Below are positions 8,167 to 17,611 of a DNA stretch of 64,000 nt, in pieces. The notes beneath the pieces are model-generated. The model was not told where the DNA came from, ran no database searches, and saw only the letters and a list, made by a program, of their open reading frames with translations. How positions within the stretch are numbered: position 1 is the first letter of the stretch; every line of letters starts with the position of its first letter. The translations under genes and the position numbers were made by a program. The stretch comes from JALXCH01 sp964495805 (GTDB taxonomy: Bacteria > Calditrichota > Calditrichia > RBG-13-44-9), in assembly GCA_964495805.1 (NCBI GenBank), contig CAZBWV010000033.1, positions 1-64,000 on the forward strand, given 5' to 3'.

Positions 8167-8652
8167 TTATTCAAAGATTTTCTTCAGATACCGCTCGAAC
8201 TTCTGGACAATCACCCGCGTTTCTTCGTCCGGATCGTCGGAGACGATGTTGATCCAGTGCACGTACAACCAGTTGTCCACGCAATCCACAGTAAGGGTAC
8301 CGGGGGTCAGCGTGATGGAGTTAGCCAGGAAGGTTTTAGCCAGCTCGTTTGTGAGTGAGGTTCGAACTTTCACAATTCCCGGACGGATAGGCATTTCCGG
8401 ATGAAAAACCCGATAAGCCACGTCGAAATTGGACTGGATGACGTACCAGAAAAATACTGGCAGATAAACCAGTGCCCAGAATAAACGGCGGGGATTGAAC
8501 AAAAAAATGAATTCTTCCGGTAGCAGGTCGCTAAACAAAAAGGAAGCGATGAGTGCCAGCAATACGCCGGCAATTAAGTCCGGTGTATCGAGCGACCAGG
8601 TAAGCGCAATCCAGATGAACATTAAAAAAATAAAATCAATGATCTTTTTCAT
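8167..8652 (-). CDS. mrpE: Mrp antiporter subunit E (MnhE)
   Basis: The protein has 161 residues, the usual MrpE length. Two N-terminal hydrophobic helices are followed by a soluble domain with the family features: RVFHPEMPIRPGIVKV, LTNELAKTFLANSITLTPGT and LYVHWINI. MrpE supports assembly and activity of the antiporter and equals MbhA in archaeal membrane hydrogenases. A GAGGACGGG site precedes the ATG. It sits between mrpD and mrpF as in stand-alone Mrp operons. Confidence 0.92.
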   Translation of the reverse strand: MKKIIDFIFLMFIWIALTWSLDTPDLIAGVLLALIASFLFSDLLPEEFIFLFNPRRLFWALVYLPVFFWYVIQSNFDVAYRVFHPEMPIRPGIVKVRTSLTNELAKTFLANSITLTPGTLTVDCVDNWLYVHWINIVSDDPDEETRVIVQKFERYLKKIFE

Positions 8653-8684
8653 GAACCCGTCCTCGGTTACTTGTCAGAAAATTA

Positions 8685-10157
8685 TCAGGGAAGGGTGTAT
8701 TGGGCGTAATGTTGTGGATGCAGAAGCACCGAACGAGCGGTTTCCAGTAACTGGGGCCCGTAAACGGGATACAGAACACCTAATACGGTGCACAACACAG
8801 CTAACAGCACAACCCCTGCAACCATTAAAACCGGCGATTCACGGATTTGCCGCAGATGTTCAGGAAGTTCACCGAACAGCGCATATTTTTGTACCTTTAC
8901 AAAGGAAATAAGGGTCATAAAGCTTACAAAAACGGTAACTGCGGCCAGAAAGTAGTAATGTGCCTGAAACAATGCGTAGATGATGATGAGTTTGCTCCAG
9001 AATCCATTAAATGGTGGAACGCCGGAGATGGAGAGAGCCGCCACAGAGCAGCAGCTGCCCGTCCAGGGCATCTTTTTGATCAGCCCACCTAACTGTTTAA
9101 GCTGGCGCGTCCCGGTGCTGTATTCAAACGCACCGGAACAGAGAAACAGGAGCGATTTGAACACGGCGTGGTTCAATAGGTGAAATAAGCCTCCTAACAC
9201 GCCCAGTGGGGTGGCCAACCCGATGCCCACCACCACATAACCCATCTGGCTGATGCTGTGATATGCCAGCAATCGTTTGAAATCCCACTGTCCCACCGCC
9301 AGAAATACCCCAACCACCATGGACAGACCTCCCAGCGTCAGCAAAATGGTTTGAACAACGGGGGTCAGACCTAATATCACAAAGAACACTCGTGCCAGTG
9401 CATACACTCCCAACGCTTTGATAATCAGACCAGAGAGCATGGCGGAAATGGGTGCAGGGGCGGAAGGATGTGCATCCGGCAACCAGGCATGAAACGGTAC
9501 CATGGCGGATTTAAGTCCGAAACCCAGAAAAAACAGTGCAAAAATGAACAGAAGTAAATGGTTACCGGAAGTCCCTGATAACCGCCTTGCCATATCCGCC
9601 ATATTTAATGTACCGGTGGTGGCATATAGCAATACGATTCCCATGAGAATCAGAGTGGAAGAAACACCACCCAGTATTAAGTATTTGAAAGACGCTTCCA
9701 ATTCCTCAGCTTCCACACCAAACGCCACCAGAGCATAGGAGGCAATGGAAGCAATCTCCAGAAAAACAAACAGGTTGAAAAAGTCGCCGGTTAGCACCAC
9801 ACCATTCATTCCCGCAATCATCAATAGGTACAGCGAGTAGAATTTGTTTTGAGCCGTGTACTGTTGCATGTAAGGAATGGCAAACAGAGTTACCGCCAGG
9901 GAGATGACAGCAATAATCAGGATCAGCAGCTGACTCAGTCCGTCCCACACCAGAGAGATGCCCAGAGGGGGTTGCCATCCGCCCATCCGGTAATAAAAAG
10001 AAGGATGTCCCTGAAGTTGCCAGGAAAGCCATCCTAAAAATAAAACGGTGGCAAGGGTTAACACCGGCGAGATGCGTCGGATGAATTTCGACAGAATCAG
10101 GTTGACAAAGGACATTCCCAGCGGGATTGCCACAAACAACGGAAGCATCTGTTCCAT
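8685..10157 (-). CDS. mrpD: Mrp antiporter subunit D (NuoN/NuoM-like)
   Basis: The protein has 490 residues and about 14 membrane helices. It belongs to the proton-translocating NuoL/M/N antiporter family; LVFLEIASIASYALVAFG carries the conserved helix-5 glutamate, and KSAMVPFHAWLPDAHPSAPA and LLAYHSISQMGYVVVGIG carry the conserved Lys/His channel residues. It is one of the two large antiporter-like subunits here (the other is at 11995-13833). The site GGAGTTTACC precedes the ATG. In a group 4 hydrogenase it would be a proton or sodium channel driven by redox changes. Confidence 0.93.
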   Translation of the reverse strand: MEQMLPLFVAIPLGMSFVNLILSKFIRRISPVLTLATVLFLGWLSWQLQGHPSFYYRMGGWQPPLGISLVWDGLSQLLILIIAVISLAVTLFAIPYMQQYTAQNKFYSLYLLMIAGMNGVVLTGDFFNLFVFLEIASIASYALVAFGVEAEELEASFKYLILGGVSSTLILMGIVLLYATTGTLNMADMARRLSGTSGNHLLLFIFALFFLGFGLKSAMVPFHAWLPDAHPSAPAPISAMLSGLIIKALGVYALARVFFVILGLTPVVQTILLTLGGLSMVVGVFLAVGQWDFKRLLAYHSISQMGYVVVGIGLATPLGVLGGLFHLLNHAVFKSLLFLCSGAFEYSTGTRQLKQLGGLIKKMPWTGSCCSVAALSISGVPPFNGFWSKLIIIYALFQAHYYFLAAVTVFVSFMTLISFVKVQKYALFGELPEHLRQIRESPVLMVAGVVLLAVLCTVLGVLYPVYGPQLLETARSVLLHPQHYAQYTLP

Positions 10158-10301
10158 ATTGGTAAACTCCGGTTGATTGTCTGAGCAGAAAGGGATTTGT
10201 GATTTAAATTTTCCGGGATATGGGCACCCGGTTGGTTCCCCCTTGATGGAAAATGGAATTACCTTTCCGGGGAACGGCCTGCTGGAGCACGTCCGGGCGG
10301 T

Positions 10302-10652
10302 TTACCCGCGCAGGCGGCGAATTTCGCTCATATCGAAAGTTTTGTATTTTTGATATAGACGCAACGAAATACCCACCATCAGGGCAAGCGTGCTTAATCC
10401 AATAACAATGGAAGTAAGCACCAGCGCCTGCGGTAACGGGTCCACTGCCTGCCGGGCAAATTCCACCCGATTCATCCCTGGTAACAGGATGGGAGGGATG
10501 CCATCATGCCGATATCCCAACAAAATAATAAACAAATTGATGGCATATTCCATGATAACCATGCCAATGATTTTTTTTACCAGATGTTTTTTGGCAATCA
10601 GGCAGTAAAGACCCATCACAAAAAGCAGTGCATTTAAAAAGTAGATGAACAT
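10302..10652 (-). CDS. mrpC: Mrp antiporter subunit C (NuoK-like)
   Basis: The protein has 116 residues and three membrane helices (about 1-17, 28-47, 73-98), as in NuoK/MrpC. The conserved helix residues occur in GMVIMEYAINLFIILLGY and DPLPQALVLTSIVIGLS. AAGGAACG precedes the ATG. A 144-bp gap to mrpD contains no gene. Subunit C lines the path between the lateral ion channels. Confidence 0.92.
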   Translation of the reverse strand: MFIYFLNALLFVMGLYCLIAKKHLVKKIIGMVIMEYAINLFIILLGYRHDGIPPILLPGMNRVEFARQAVDPLPQALVLTSIVIGLSTLALMVGISLRLYQKYKTFDMSEIRRLRG

Positions 10653-10760
10653 GAAACGTTCCTTATTTTCGGTGAGAAGGGTTGTTTTATTTCGTTTGAA
10701 AGGAGTTTCATTTAAGCCATTCCGTTCGGGAAAAATAAAGGCGATTGTTTTAGAAACGGG

Positions 10761-11216
10761 TTAATCCTCATCCTCTCCTACCAGACCGGATACAAACCGT
10801 CCGAAGATGGCCAGGGCCAGAAACACTGCGAAGATGCTGGCCATCACCTTTACCGCAATGGCAATATTGCTGTACAGAATGGTTCCGGAACTGAGAAGAG
10901 TAAACGGTGGCGTTTTTTCGATAAAATTCATGAAAAAATAACCGGCGGTGTAACCAAGCATGGCAATACTCCAGAAGGCGATTGCACCAACATTATCTAA
11001 CAGGCTGGCCCAAAAATCGCTCAATTTGCTTAGTGCCATGTCTTTTCCGAATGCCAGGGTTATGAGAATGAAACCGCAGGCAAGCATAATACCTCCGGCA
11101 AATCCCCCGCCGGGGGTGAGATGTCCGTACAGAGTGATGTAAAATCCGTACAGGAAAATCACTCCGGTGAGCAATCGAGTGGCGTTTTTAACAATAAAGG
11201 TCATTCCATGATTCAT
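10761..11216 (-). CDS. mrpB: Mrp antiporter subunit B (MnhB)
   Basis: The protein has 151 residues from the ATG at 11216, which is preceded by AGGAG; a TTG nine bases upstream is too close to that site. Four membrane helices are seen. The motif LYGHLTPGGGFAGGIMLACG is diagnostic for MnhB. It follows the MrpA parts and precedes mrpC, the standard order. It corresponds to MbhF in archaeal Mrp-type hydrogenase. Confidence 0.92.
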   Translation of the reverse strand: MNHGMTFIVKNATRLLTGVIFLYGFYITLYGHLTPGGGFAGGIMLACGFILITLAFGKDMALSKLSDFWASLLDNVGAIAFWSIAMLGYTAGYFFMNFIEKTPPFTLLSSGTILYSNIAIAVKVMASIFAVFLALAIFGRFVSGLVGEDED

Positions 11217-11342
11217 GAAAGCCAATCTCCTGAATTTTTACAGTATCGGAAGAATATGTGGCATTTATATAAAAACGGAATAATTTTTCACAAAAATAAT
11301 TGATTCCGCCTTTCCCCATATACCCTCATGCTCTATTTCCTC

Positions 11343-11957
11343 TTACTCTCCTCTCTTTCCATCTTCCACCGGTGGAGAAAATTGTTCCAGCTCTTCTTTC
11401 CGCGGAATGCCCACTCGCACCCGGTCGGATTCATCCTTTTTCTTTTTACCTTTAATGCGAAGGATAACAAAAGTACCCAGGATGGCGGTGAAAATAACCG
11501 TGGCTTCACCCAGGGTGTCGTACGCGCGGTAATCCAGTAAAATTCCCATTACCACGTTGGAAGCACCCGTTTCCGGAACACTGTGGTTTAAATAGTGTTG
11601 CGAAACGCTCATAACCGGATGGCCGAAATCCGGGAGTTCCATGAATGCCAGAAAAGCAAACACCAGAAACAAACCGAAGAAAATTAAGCTGGCAATAATG
11701 GCAAAAGTATCCCGGTGGGCGGCAATGGCGGTATTATCGATGGAAACCGTGGAGCGAATGAGAATGATGAGCACAATGACTTCTACCACAACCTGAGTGA
11801 TGGCAATATCCGGTGCTCCTAAAAACAGGAACATGATGGAGAGCCCCATTCCCACAACTCCCGCGGAAATAACCGAGGCCAGAATGTTCCGCGTTTCGAT
11901 GGCGATTACTGAACCAATGATGGAAAAGATGAGCAAAGCATATAAAAGAATAACCAT
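11343..11957 (-). CDS. MrpA C-terminal part (DUF4040/MbhD plus MbhE-like)
   Basis: The protein has 204 residues from the ATG at 11957; a GTG at 11972 is an alternative. The first half, with FLGAPDIAITQVVVEVIVLI, matches the DUF4040/MbhD domain, and the second half, with LLDYRAYDTLGEATVIFTAI, matches MbhE. In canonical Mrp these are the C-terminal helices of MrpA; here they form a separate gene, as in membrane hydrogenases. The charged tail (KGKKKKDESDRVRVG onward) is cytoplasmic. It lies 37 bases downstream of the NuoL-like gene. Confidence 0.9.
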   Translation of the reverse strand: MVILLYALLIFSIIGSVIAIETRNILASVISAGVVGMGLSIMFLFLGAPDIAITQVVVEVIVLIILIRSTVSIDNTAIAAHRDTFAIIASLIFFGLFLVFAFLAFMELPDFGHPVMSVSQHYLNHSVPETGASNVVMGILLDYRAYDTLGEATVIFTAILGTFVILRIKGKKKKDESDRVRVGIPRKEELEQFSPPVEDGKRGE

Positions 11958-11994
11958 GGGAAGAACCTTCACTTTTAAATGAAGAAACCAGCTG

Positions 11995-13833
11995 TTATTT
12001 CAGAACCATCAGAATAAAGCTGATGATGCCCAGCCCGATGACGCACCAGGCCAGGTAGGTGGAAAGGATACCATCGTGCAAATATTTCAATGTGTTTACC
12101 ACAATCAGTCCAAGACGACTGCTAAGGTTGTACACATCGAATACGCCTTTATTGCCTTCCCGGAGTGCCCCACCCAGAAAAGGAATCCGGGAAAATGTTT
12201 CGTACAACCCTTCTGCGCGATAGCGATGTAAATCCTGGCGGTATGTCTCTCCACCAATGAACAGGGTATTCACTTCCCGTTTGGGCCAGCGCAATAAAAG
12301 GAAAAAGAGAGCTCCAATAAATAATCCTAAGAGCAGGAAGAAAGTTGCTGCCCCCGGATCGTAAAAGGCGGTTTTCAGGGAAAGGGAACGACCGGCGGCA
12401 AATGGTGAATTCGGGAAAATAGGGATGACAAATTGTTGAAGCGGAAAGCTGGCAAAAATTCCGAAACCCAGGCAAAGCAAAGCGGGAATCCCCATGCTGA
12501 AACGAGAGAAACCATTTCCGTCCCGGAGAGTATCAGGAAGCCCTTCTACCGGTGCTCCTAAAAATACGGAGAACCACATTTTCAGGAAGGTAGCCAGTGT
12601 GATGGCGCTCCCGAACATGGCTATGATGAGCACGACCGGCAAATTTCCCTCCAGAGTGCTCTGGTACACCATCCATTTGGATACAAACGCATTGAATGGA
12701 GGAATCCCTGAAGCCGCCAGACATCCGATGGTCATGGCGACAAAAGTAAATGGCATGCGTCGAGCCAGACCTCCTAACTGATTCATTTCGGTGGTACCGG
12801 TTTCCCGTTCCACCACTCCTACCCCAAAAAACAATAGCGTTTTATAAAGAGCATGGTTCACCATGTGGAAAAGTCCGGCCATAAAACCGATGATGGTTCC
12901 ACTGCCAAATCCGATGAGCATGTATCCCACCTGAGTAATGGTAGCGAAACCAAGGAATTTCTTCAGTTCGCTTTGCATCAATGCCATCAGATTGGCAAAT
13001 AGCAGGGTGGCTGCTCCGATGATAAGTAGAGTGGTGTAAATGGGCGGAGTTAAATTAAAAATATCCAGGTGAATCCGCGCAAGCAGGTAAATACCTAACA
13101 ATTTATCCATGGATGCGGGAAGCAGTGCCGCTACAGGAAGCGGTCCTTCTTTCACCGCATCGGGTATCCAGCTGTGAAATGGCATGGCACCCGCTTTGGC
13201 AATGGCTGCCACAAAGATTAATCCGTAGATGACCAATGCCAGGGGAGTATCCGTGGTAATATGCAAATGACTCATATTCCAGGTTCCATAAGTGACCGGA
13301 AGTGCCACCACTCCCAGAATCAGCGCCACATCGGTGAATCCTAAAATAGCGAAAGCTTTCCCTGCAGCCATGGCGGAGGAGTGAGACCCACTCATTCCGA
13401 TCAGGAAGAAAAGCAACAGAGTGGTTATTTCCCATCCCAGCAGAAGGATGAAAAAGTTTCCTGCCAGTACAATAATCGTGGCACCCAATAGCGTCCAGGC
13501 GGTAAATGCATGGTAAAGGGGGGAGACGGGCTTCTGGCGATAGTAGTAAATGGAGTAAATGCTTACCAGCAAAGCGAATAATCCTAAAAATAGCAGCACA
13601 AAACGAGCAAGAGGGTCCACAGTGAGTTCCAGCGAAAATTCCAACTCCCCGATGGAGAACCATCTCAAATGAATCGGCGATGCAGTTTGCCCGGTAAATT
13701 GCAGAATCAAAGTGTAGTAAAAATACAACGATGAAGCGGCCACAGAGAACACATGTCGGATAGTTTTACCCGGAATAATTACACAAAGTGCTCCCCAAAT
13801 CAGAGGAATGTAGCAAAAATACAACAGGTTCAT
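11995..13833 (-). CDS. Mrp/Nuo antiporter-like subunit A (NuoL-like)
   Basis: The protein has 612 residues and about 16 membrane helices. It is of the NuoL/MrpA-N family: LLGWEITTLLLFFLIG carries the helix-5 glutamate, AIAKAGAMPFHSWIPDAVKE carries the helix-7 lysine region, and FLGFATITQVGYMLIGFG the conserved helix-8 segment. The C-terminal portion (about 500-612) has a further helix pair, but the long lateral helix of true NuoL is not obvious. A strong AAAAAAGGAG site precedes the ATG. It directly follows the NuoD-like gene after a 277-bp gap and starts the embedded Mrp gene set. Confidence 0.92.
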   Translation of the reverse strand: MNLLYFCYIPLIWGALCVIIPGKTIRHVFSVAASSLYFYYTLILQFTGQTASPIHLRWFSIGELEFSLELTVDPLARFVLLFLGLFALLVSIYSIYYYRQKPVSPLYHAFTAWTLLGATIIVLAGNFFILLLGWEITTLLLFFLIGMSGSHSSAMAAGKAFAILGFTDVALILGVVALPVTYGTWNMSHLHITTDTPLALVIYGLIFVAAIAKAGAMPFHSWIPDAVKEGPLPVAALLPASMDKLLGIYLLARIHLDIFNLTPPIYTTLLIIGAATLLFANLMALMQSELKKFLGFATITQVGYMLIGFGSGTIIGFMAGLFHMVNHALYKTLLFFGVGVVERETGTTEMNQLGGLARRMPFTFVAMTIGCLAASGIPPFNAFVSKWMVYQSTLEGNLPVVLIIAMFGSAITLATFLKMWFSVFLGAPVEGLPDTLRDGNGFSRFSMGIPALLCLGFGIFASFPLQQFVIPIFPNSPFAAGRSLSLKTAFYDPGAATFFLLLGLFIGALFFLLLRWPKREVNTLFIGGETYRQDLHRYRAEGLYETFSRIPFLGGALREGNKGVFDVYNLSSRLGLIVVNTLKYLHDGILSTYLAWCVIGLGIISFILMVLK

Positions 13834-13854
13834 GGATGAACTCCTTTTTTGCCG

Positions 13855-13965
13855 GGATTAGAAAGGGGATATGGCATAAAGGTGTATAAGGGACTAAAGG
13901 AAATAGGGGAAATAAAGGGAATAAAGGGAATAAAGGGATAAGGAGATAATGAGAGAAGTTTTTGG
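13855..13965. repeat. AATAAAGGG tandem repeat tract
   Basis: The + strand reads GGAAATAGGGGAAATAAAGGG and continues with about four imperfect copies of the 9-base unit AATAAAGGG (13910-13942). It belongs to the purine-rich intergenic tract family of this genome and lies just upstream of the NuoL-like gene. Confidence 0.6.
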
Positions 13966-14001
13966 GAAGTAACATGGCTATTTTTTTACGCTTCTTGCAT
14001 T

Positions 14002-14007
14002 ATTATA
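14002..14007 (-). promoter_or_regulatory. Possible -10 element before the Mrp gene set
   Basis: On the - strand TATAAT is preceded by AT-rich DNA in the 277-bp gap between the NuoD-like and NuoL-like genes. No convincing -35 element stands at the right distance, so an internal promoter is only a possibility. Confidence 0.2.
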
Positions 14008-14110
14008 GAGTGTTGGTTTTGTCATTCTACCGTCTTATATGCATCGGGACAAAAATGGTAGAGTAATGATTAGAAAAACACTCTTTTTATTCATGGTGAG
14101 CTGGGAGGTA

Positions 14111-15331
14111 TTATTCAAGTAGTCGTTTGCGTAATTGGGGTAAATCCGGTTCAACCCCCATTTCCGCAGCCATGCGTAAAGTTTTTTGCCGGCTGATTTC
14201 TACCAGCTTTTGCTGATTCCAGCGCTGTTTTCCCTGGACATCCCTGGCAGCCATCATTCGTTCCGTACAACTATAACAGGGGTCCACCGAAGCCAGAGTA
14301 ATGGTCACATCGGCTACCTGCTGACCGATGCAGGAAGCGTAAAACGAAGGAATATTGATGTAACTGGGTGCCCGCACTTTTACCCGTTCCGGATAGTTGC
14401 TACCGTTAGAGCGCACGTAATGGATATCTTCCCCGCGAGGTGCTTCATACAGTCCAATGCCTTCTCCCGGTGGAATTTCCCGAATGGGAAGTAGATAATC
14501 ACCCATGGGAATCTGTTGAGCCGCCTGGCGCAGAATTTTAATGGACTCCAGTACTTCCAGAATACGTACCAGAAATTTGGCGTACACATCCCCCTGGGGA
14601 AGCACCACCACGTTCCAGTCCAGATACGGGTATGCGGCATACGGTTCATCCCGTCGAACGTCGATGTCCACTCCGGAGGCGCGCGCAGTAGGTCCCACCA
14701 CACAATAGTCAATAGCGTCCTGTTTGGTGAGTACACCCACCCCTCCTAATCTGACTTTCAGCACCGGGTCGTCCTGCACCGCATCGGCCAGCATCTGAAT
14801 CTTCGGTTCAATTTCATCTAACGTTTTCAAAAGAATGGGCATTTTGCTGTTGTCCAGGTCACGACGAACACCGCCAATCTTCAACATCCCGCAGCTTTGC
14901 CGATTCCCGGTAAGCAGTTCCATCATATCCAGAATCGGTTCGCGGTATTTCCATGCCCACATAAACACCGTGTTGTACCCAATGAAATGCCCTGCCAGCC
15001 CTGCCCACAGCAAATGGCTGTGAATCCGTTCAATTTCACCTAAAATAGTTCGAATGTACTTGGCCCGTTCGGGGATTTCCACCTGCAGTAAATCCTCCAC
15101 AGCGTGGCAGAAGCAAACCGTATGGGTGATGGAGCAGATACCGCAGATTCGCTCTACTAAAAATACCACCTGGTCGTACGTCTTTTGTTGAGCGAGCAAT
15201 TCAATACCTTTATGGATGTAGCCAATGTTGGCATCGATATCCACCACCGTCTCACCTTCGACGGTTAACACAAAATTTTCTGGTTCGTCCTGCAGAGGGT
15301 GGAACGGTCCGATGGGAATGATGCTTCGCAT
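14111..15331 (-). CDS. Group 4 [NiFe] hydrogenase large subunit (NuoD/HycE-like)
   Basis: The protein has 406 residues from the ATG at 15331, which has AAAGGAG 8 bases upstream. It carries the [NiFe] catalytic subunit: the N-terminal ligand pair in RICGICS (Cys63, Cys66) and the C-terminal pair in DPCYSCTER (Cys352, Cys355). All four nickel ligands are kept, so it is an active hydrogenase and not a complex I NuoD. DPCxSCTxR is the group 4 (HycE/Ech/Mbh) form. About 48 residues follow the Arg where HycI-type proteases cut, longer than the 32-residue tail of E. coli HycE. The enzyme faces the cytoplasm on the membrane arm. Confidence 0.95.
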   Translation of the reverse strand: MRSIIPIGPFHPLQDEPENFVLTVEGETVVDIDANIGYIHKGIELLAQQKTYDQVVFLVERICGICSITHTVCFCHAVEDLLQVEIPERAKYIRTILGEIERIHSHLLWAGLAGHFIGYNTVFMWAWKYREPILDMMELLTGNRQSCGMLKIGGVRRDLDNSKMPILLKTLDEIEPKIQMLADAVQDDPVLKVRLGGVGVLTKQDAIDYCVVGPTARASGVDIDVRRDEPYAAYPYLDWNVVVLPQGDVYAKFLVRILEVLESIKILRQAAQQIPMGDYLLPIREIPPGEGIGLYEAPRGEDIHYVRSNGSNYPERVKVRAPSYINIPSFYASCIGQQVADVTITLASVDPCYSCTERMMAARDVQGKQRWNQQKLVEISRQKTLRMAAEMGVEPDLPQLRKRLLE

Positions 15332-15388
15332 GAGCGAACTCCTTTTTGTGTGATGCGTGGGCAAAGTCGAACGAAATTGCCCGGGCGT

Positions 15389-15874
15389 TTAATCGGAGAT
15401 GGGTAAACCGTGTTTTTCTTTAAACTTTTTGATGTCAAAATCCCGGCGGAAAGGGTATTCTTCCTCATCCACAAATTCCGCTTTAACCAGCCGTTTCAGA
15501 TTGGGGTGTCCCTGAAAGCGAACGCCCAAAATGTCGTGGATTTCCCGCTCAATCCAGATGGTTCCGGGAATAATGGAGACCAGCGAGTCGAGCACCGGGT
15601 CGTGCCGGGGGGCCAGGGTGCGAATGGTGCAGATGAACCCGTATCGGTTGAAGGTAAAATGGTAAAGTACTTCGAAGCCATCCCGCACATCGATTCCTGT
15701 GGCAATGGAGAATTTGGCTCCCATCTCCCGAAAAAGTACCTGGGCGGCATCTTTTAAATTTTCCCGGGGAACCCGAATGTACACCCGTTTCTCCGAGCGT
15801 TGTTGAATCTCACACACACCTTTGTATCGTTCCTGAAAGGCCTGGATGAACTCCGGTATGGTCAATTGGGACAT
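15389..15874 (-). CDS. Group 4 hydrogenase NuoC-like subunit
   Basis: The protein has 161 residues from the ATG at 15874, preceded by CAGGATGATT; the longer open frame upstream has no coding character. The family region TIWIEREIHDILGVRFQGHP followed by NLKRLV and PFRRDFDIKKF is the NuoC/HycE-N signature. The subunit carries no cofactor and bridges the large subunit to the ferredoxin subunits. The gene is in the order B-C-D with its neighbours, separate from the large subunit as in Mbh, whereas in HycE it is fused. Confidence 0.92.
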   Translation of the reverse strand: MSQLTIPEFIQAFQERYKGVCEIQQRSEKRVYIRVPRENLKDAAQVLFREMGAKFSIATGIDVRDGFEVLYHFTFNRYGFICTIRTLAPRHDPVLDSLVSIIPGTIWIEREIHDILGVRFQGHPNLKRLVKAEFVDEEEYPFRRDFDIKKFKEKHGLPISD

Positions 15875-15987
15875 GTGAATCATCCTGTATGTTTGATGGA
15901 TCGGGTATTGCAGCAAATGAAATGTTATTGAAGGAAAAAATCCGAAACGAATTTTCAGAAACATGTTTATCGGAGAAGATCGGAAAG

Positions 15988-16422
15988 TTAGATCTTCTCC
16001 AGCGCTTTTACCAGCGCCATAATCATGGTTTCCGGTTTGGGCGGACAACCAGGGACATACACAAAGATGGCGTTGGGGTCAATTTCCCGAATGACTTTGT
16101 CCACCGGCCCGGCAACGCTGTAAGCATCTTTAAAGATTCCCATACTGCAGGCACAGGCACCAATGCAGGCCACCACACACGGTTTGGGAACCTGCCGATA
16201 CACCTCCTGCAACCGCGGCTTGATGTGATAACTCACCGGCCCGCTCACCAGCAGCACATCAGCGTGGCGCGGACTTACCACCAGCTTTATTCCAAACCGT
16301 TCCACGTCGAATCGAGGGGTCAGGCAATCCAGAATCTCGATGTCGCAATTGTTGCACCCACCGGTTCCCACATGGTAAACCCAGGGCGATTTTTTCAGCC
16401 AGCGTGTGCTGAGTTTTGGCAT
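15988..16422 (-). CDS. Group 4 hydrogenase small subunit (NuoB-like)
   Basis: The protein has 144 residues from the ATG at 16422, preceded by AAGGAG. The four ligands of the proximal [4Fe-4S] cluster are visible: GGCNNCDIEI (Cys23, Cys26), CIGACACSMG (Cys90) and VPGCPPKPE (Cys126). The TGGCNNCDIE form is that of energy-converting hydrogenases (HycG/EchC/MbhJ), not of respiratory NuoB. It passes electrons from the NuoI-like ferredoxin to the NiFe centre. Confidence 0.93.
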   Translation of the reverse strand: MPKLSTRWLKKSPWVYHVGTGGCNNCDIEILDCLTPRFDVERFGIKLVVSPRHADVLLVSGPVSYHIKPRLQEVYRQVPKPCVVACIGACACSMGIFKDAYSVAGPVDKVIREIDPNAIFVYVPGCPPKPETMIMALVKALEKI

Positions 16423-16559
16423 GGACAAACTCCTTGTTCAAAAAGTTTCAAAAAACCCACGGAAAAGTTAAAGATTCCTCTCTGATTTCTCTGATAGCGA
16501 ACGAAAAACTCCGAAAAATCCGGATTGCGAGATTGAAATCACTGCTCGGTGCAGAAGAT

Positions 16560-17492
16560 TTAATAGCCGGCAAACATAAGAAGCAGTGCGATGATGGCCA
16601 ACAGGGTAACCCATCCCCAGAAAAACTTAACTGCCTGGTCGATCCGAACCCTGGGATTGGTGTTTTTGATCAGCACAATCAGCAGTACCACAACAAAATA
16701 TTTTAGTAGCATCCACAGGATTCCCAATCCCTGCAAAGGATTACTCCAGAATAGGGTGACCATGAACCAGGGAGCAACGGCATAGAGCATGGCCTTCATC
16801 AGTTGAAAAAGTCCCAGTGCTGGTCCGGAATATTCCAGGAAAGGACCTTCCATAATCTCGCATTCCGCTTCGCTGATGTCGAAGGGAACCTGACCTAATT
16901 TTGCCTGCAAACAGAGTATTGCCACCAGAAATGCCAGAATCATAGAAGGGGAATGGAGCAGATTTCCGTGCAGGTGCTGATATTGAATAATTCCCCCCAG
17001 GGTAAATGTATGGACTTTAAACAGCACGGTTGTCACGGCGATTAAAAAAGGAAGTTCGTAAGCCACCATCAGTTTAACCTCTCGTGCGGCTCCCAACACG
17101 CTGAGCGGATTCCCCGAAGCAAAACCACCCCATACAATGCTCAATGCAGGGAGAATCAGCAGGTACAGAATAACCACCACATCTCCTACAAATTGTCGAT
17201 GGGGATTCAGAGAAATAATTCCCAGCATGGTGGCTACCAGCGTCACAGCAGTAACCCCTAAAACGGGAGCGAACAGAAACCCGCTCTGTCGGGCGGTGGA
17301 AGGAATCAGCAGCTCTTTATGAAATAACTTGAACAGGTCGTAAAATGGCTGAAAGAGCGGGGGACCGATCCTCCATTGCACCAGCGCAGAGAGTTTGCGG
17401 TCCACCCAGATAGTGAATAATCCAAACACCGAGGTGAATAAAAATCCTGGAAATAGAATGAATGCCAGCACATAGAACCAGAGATTTTCCAT
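16560..17492 (-). CDS. Group 4 hydrogenase membrane subunit (NuoH/HycD-like)
   Basis: The protein has 310 residues and about eight membrane helices. It has the conserved cytoplasmic loops of NuoH: WVDRKLSALVQWRIGPPLFQ after helix 1, LGAAREVKLMVAYELPFLIA, and DISEAECEIMEGPFLEYSGP. This subunit anchors the catalytic arm and contains the acidic funnel that links redox chemistry to ion movement. An AGCGGAGAT site precedes the ATG. It is the first of the core hydrogenase genes, in the order H-B-C-D. Confidence 0.93.
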   Translation of the reverse strand: MENLWFYVLAFILFPGFLFTSVFGLFTIWVDRKLSALVQWRIGPPLFQPFYDLFKLFHKELLIPSTARQSGFLFAPVLGVTAVTLVATMLGIISLNPHRQFVGDVVVILYLLILPALSIVWGGFASGNPLSVLGAAREVKLMVAYELPFLIAVTTVLFKVHTFTLGGIIQYQHLHGNLLHSPSMILAFLVAILCLQAKLGQVPFDISEAECEIMEGPFLEYSGPALGLFQLMKAMLYAVAPWFMVTLFWSNPLQGLGILWMLLKYFVVVLLIVLIKNTNPRVRIDQAVKFFWGWVTLLAIIALLLMFAGY

Positions 17493-17519
17493 GAACAGAT
17501 CTCCGCTTGATTAAAACCG

Positions 17520-17611
17520 AAAACAAATTACCCTTTACGCCCTAAATCCCATATCTCCCTATTCCCTTTATATTCTTTCTGCTCTTATGTTCTCTCCGCT
17601 CTCCATACCGT
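17520..17611. repeat. Pyrimidine-rich intergenic tract
   Basis: The + strand reads ACGCCCTAAATCCCATATC followed by CCCTATTCCC-like units and CT-rich DNA. It is the opposite-strand version of the purine tracts at 5372-5565 and 13855-13965. It lies between the TPR gene and the NuoH-like gene on the transcribed strand. Confidence 0.5.
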
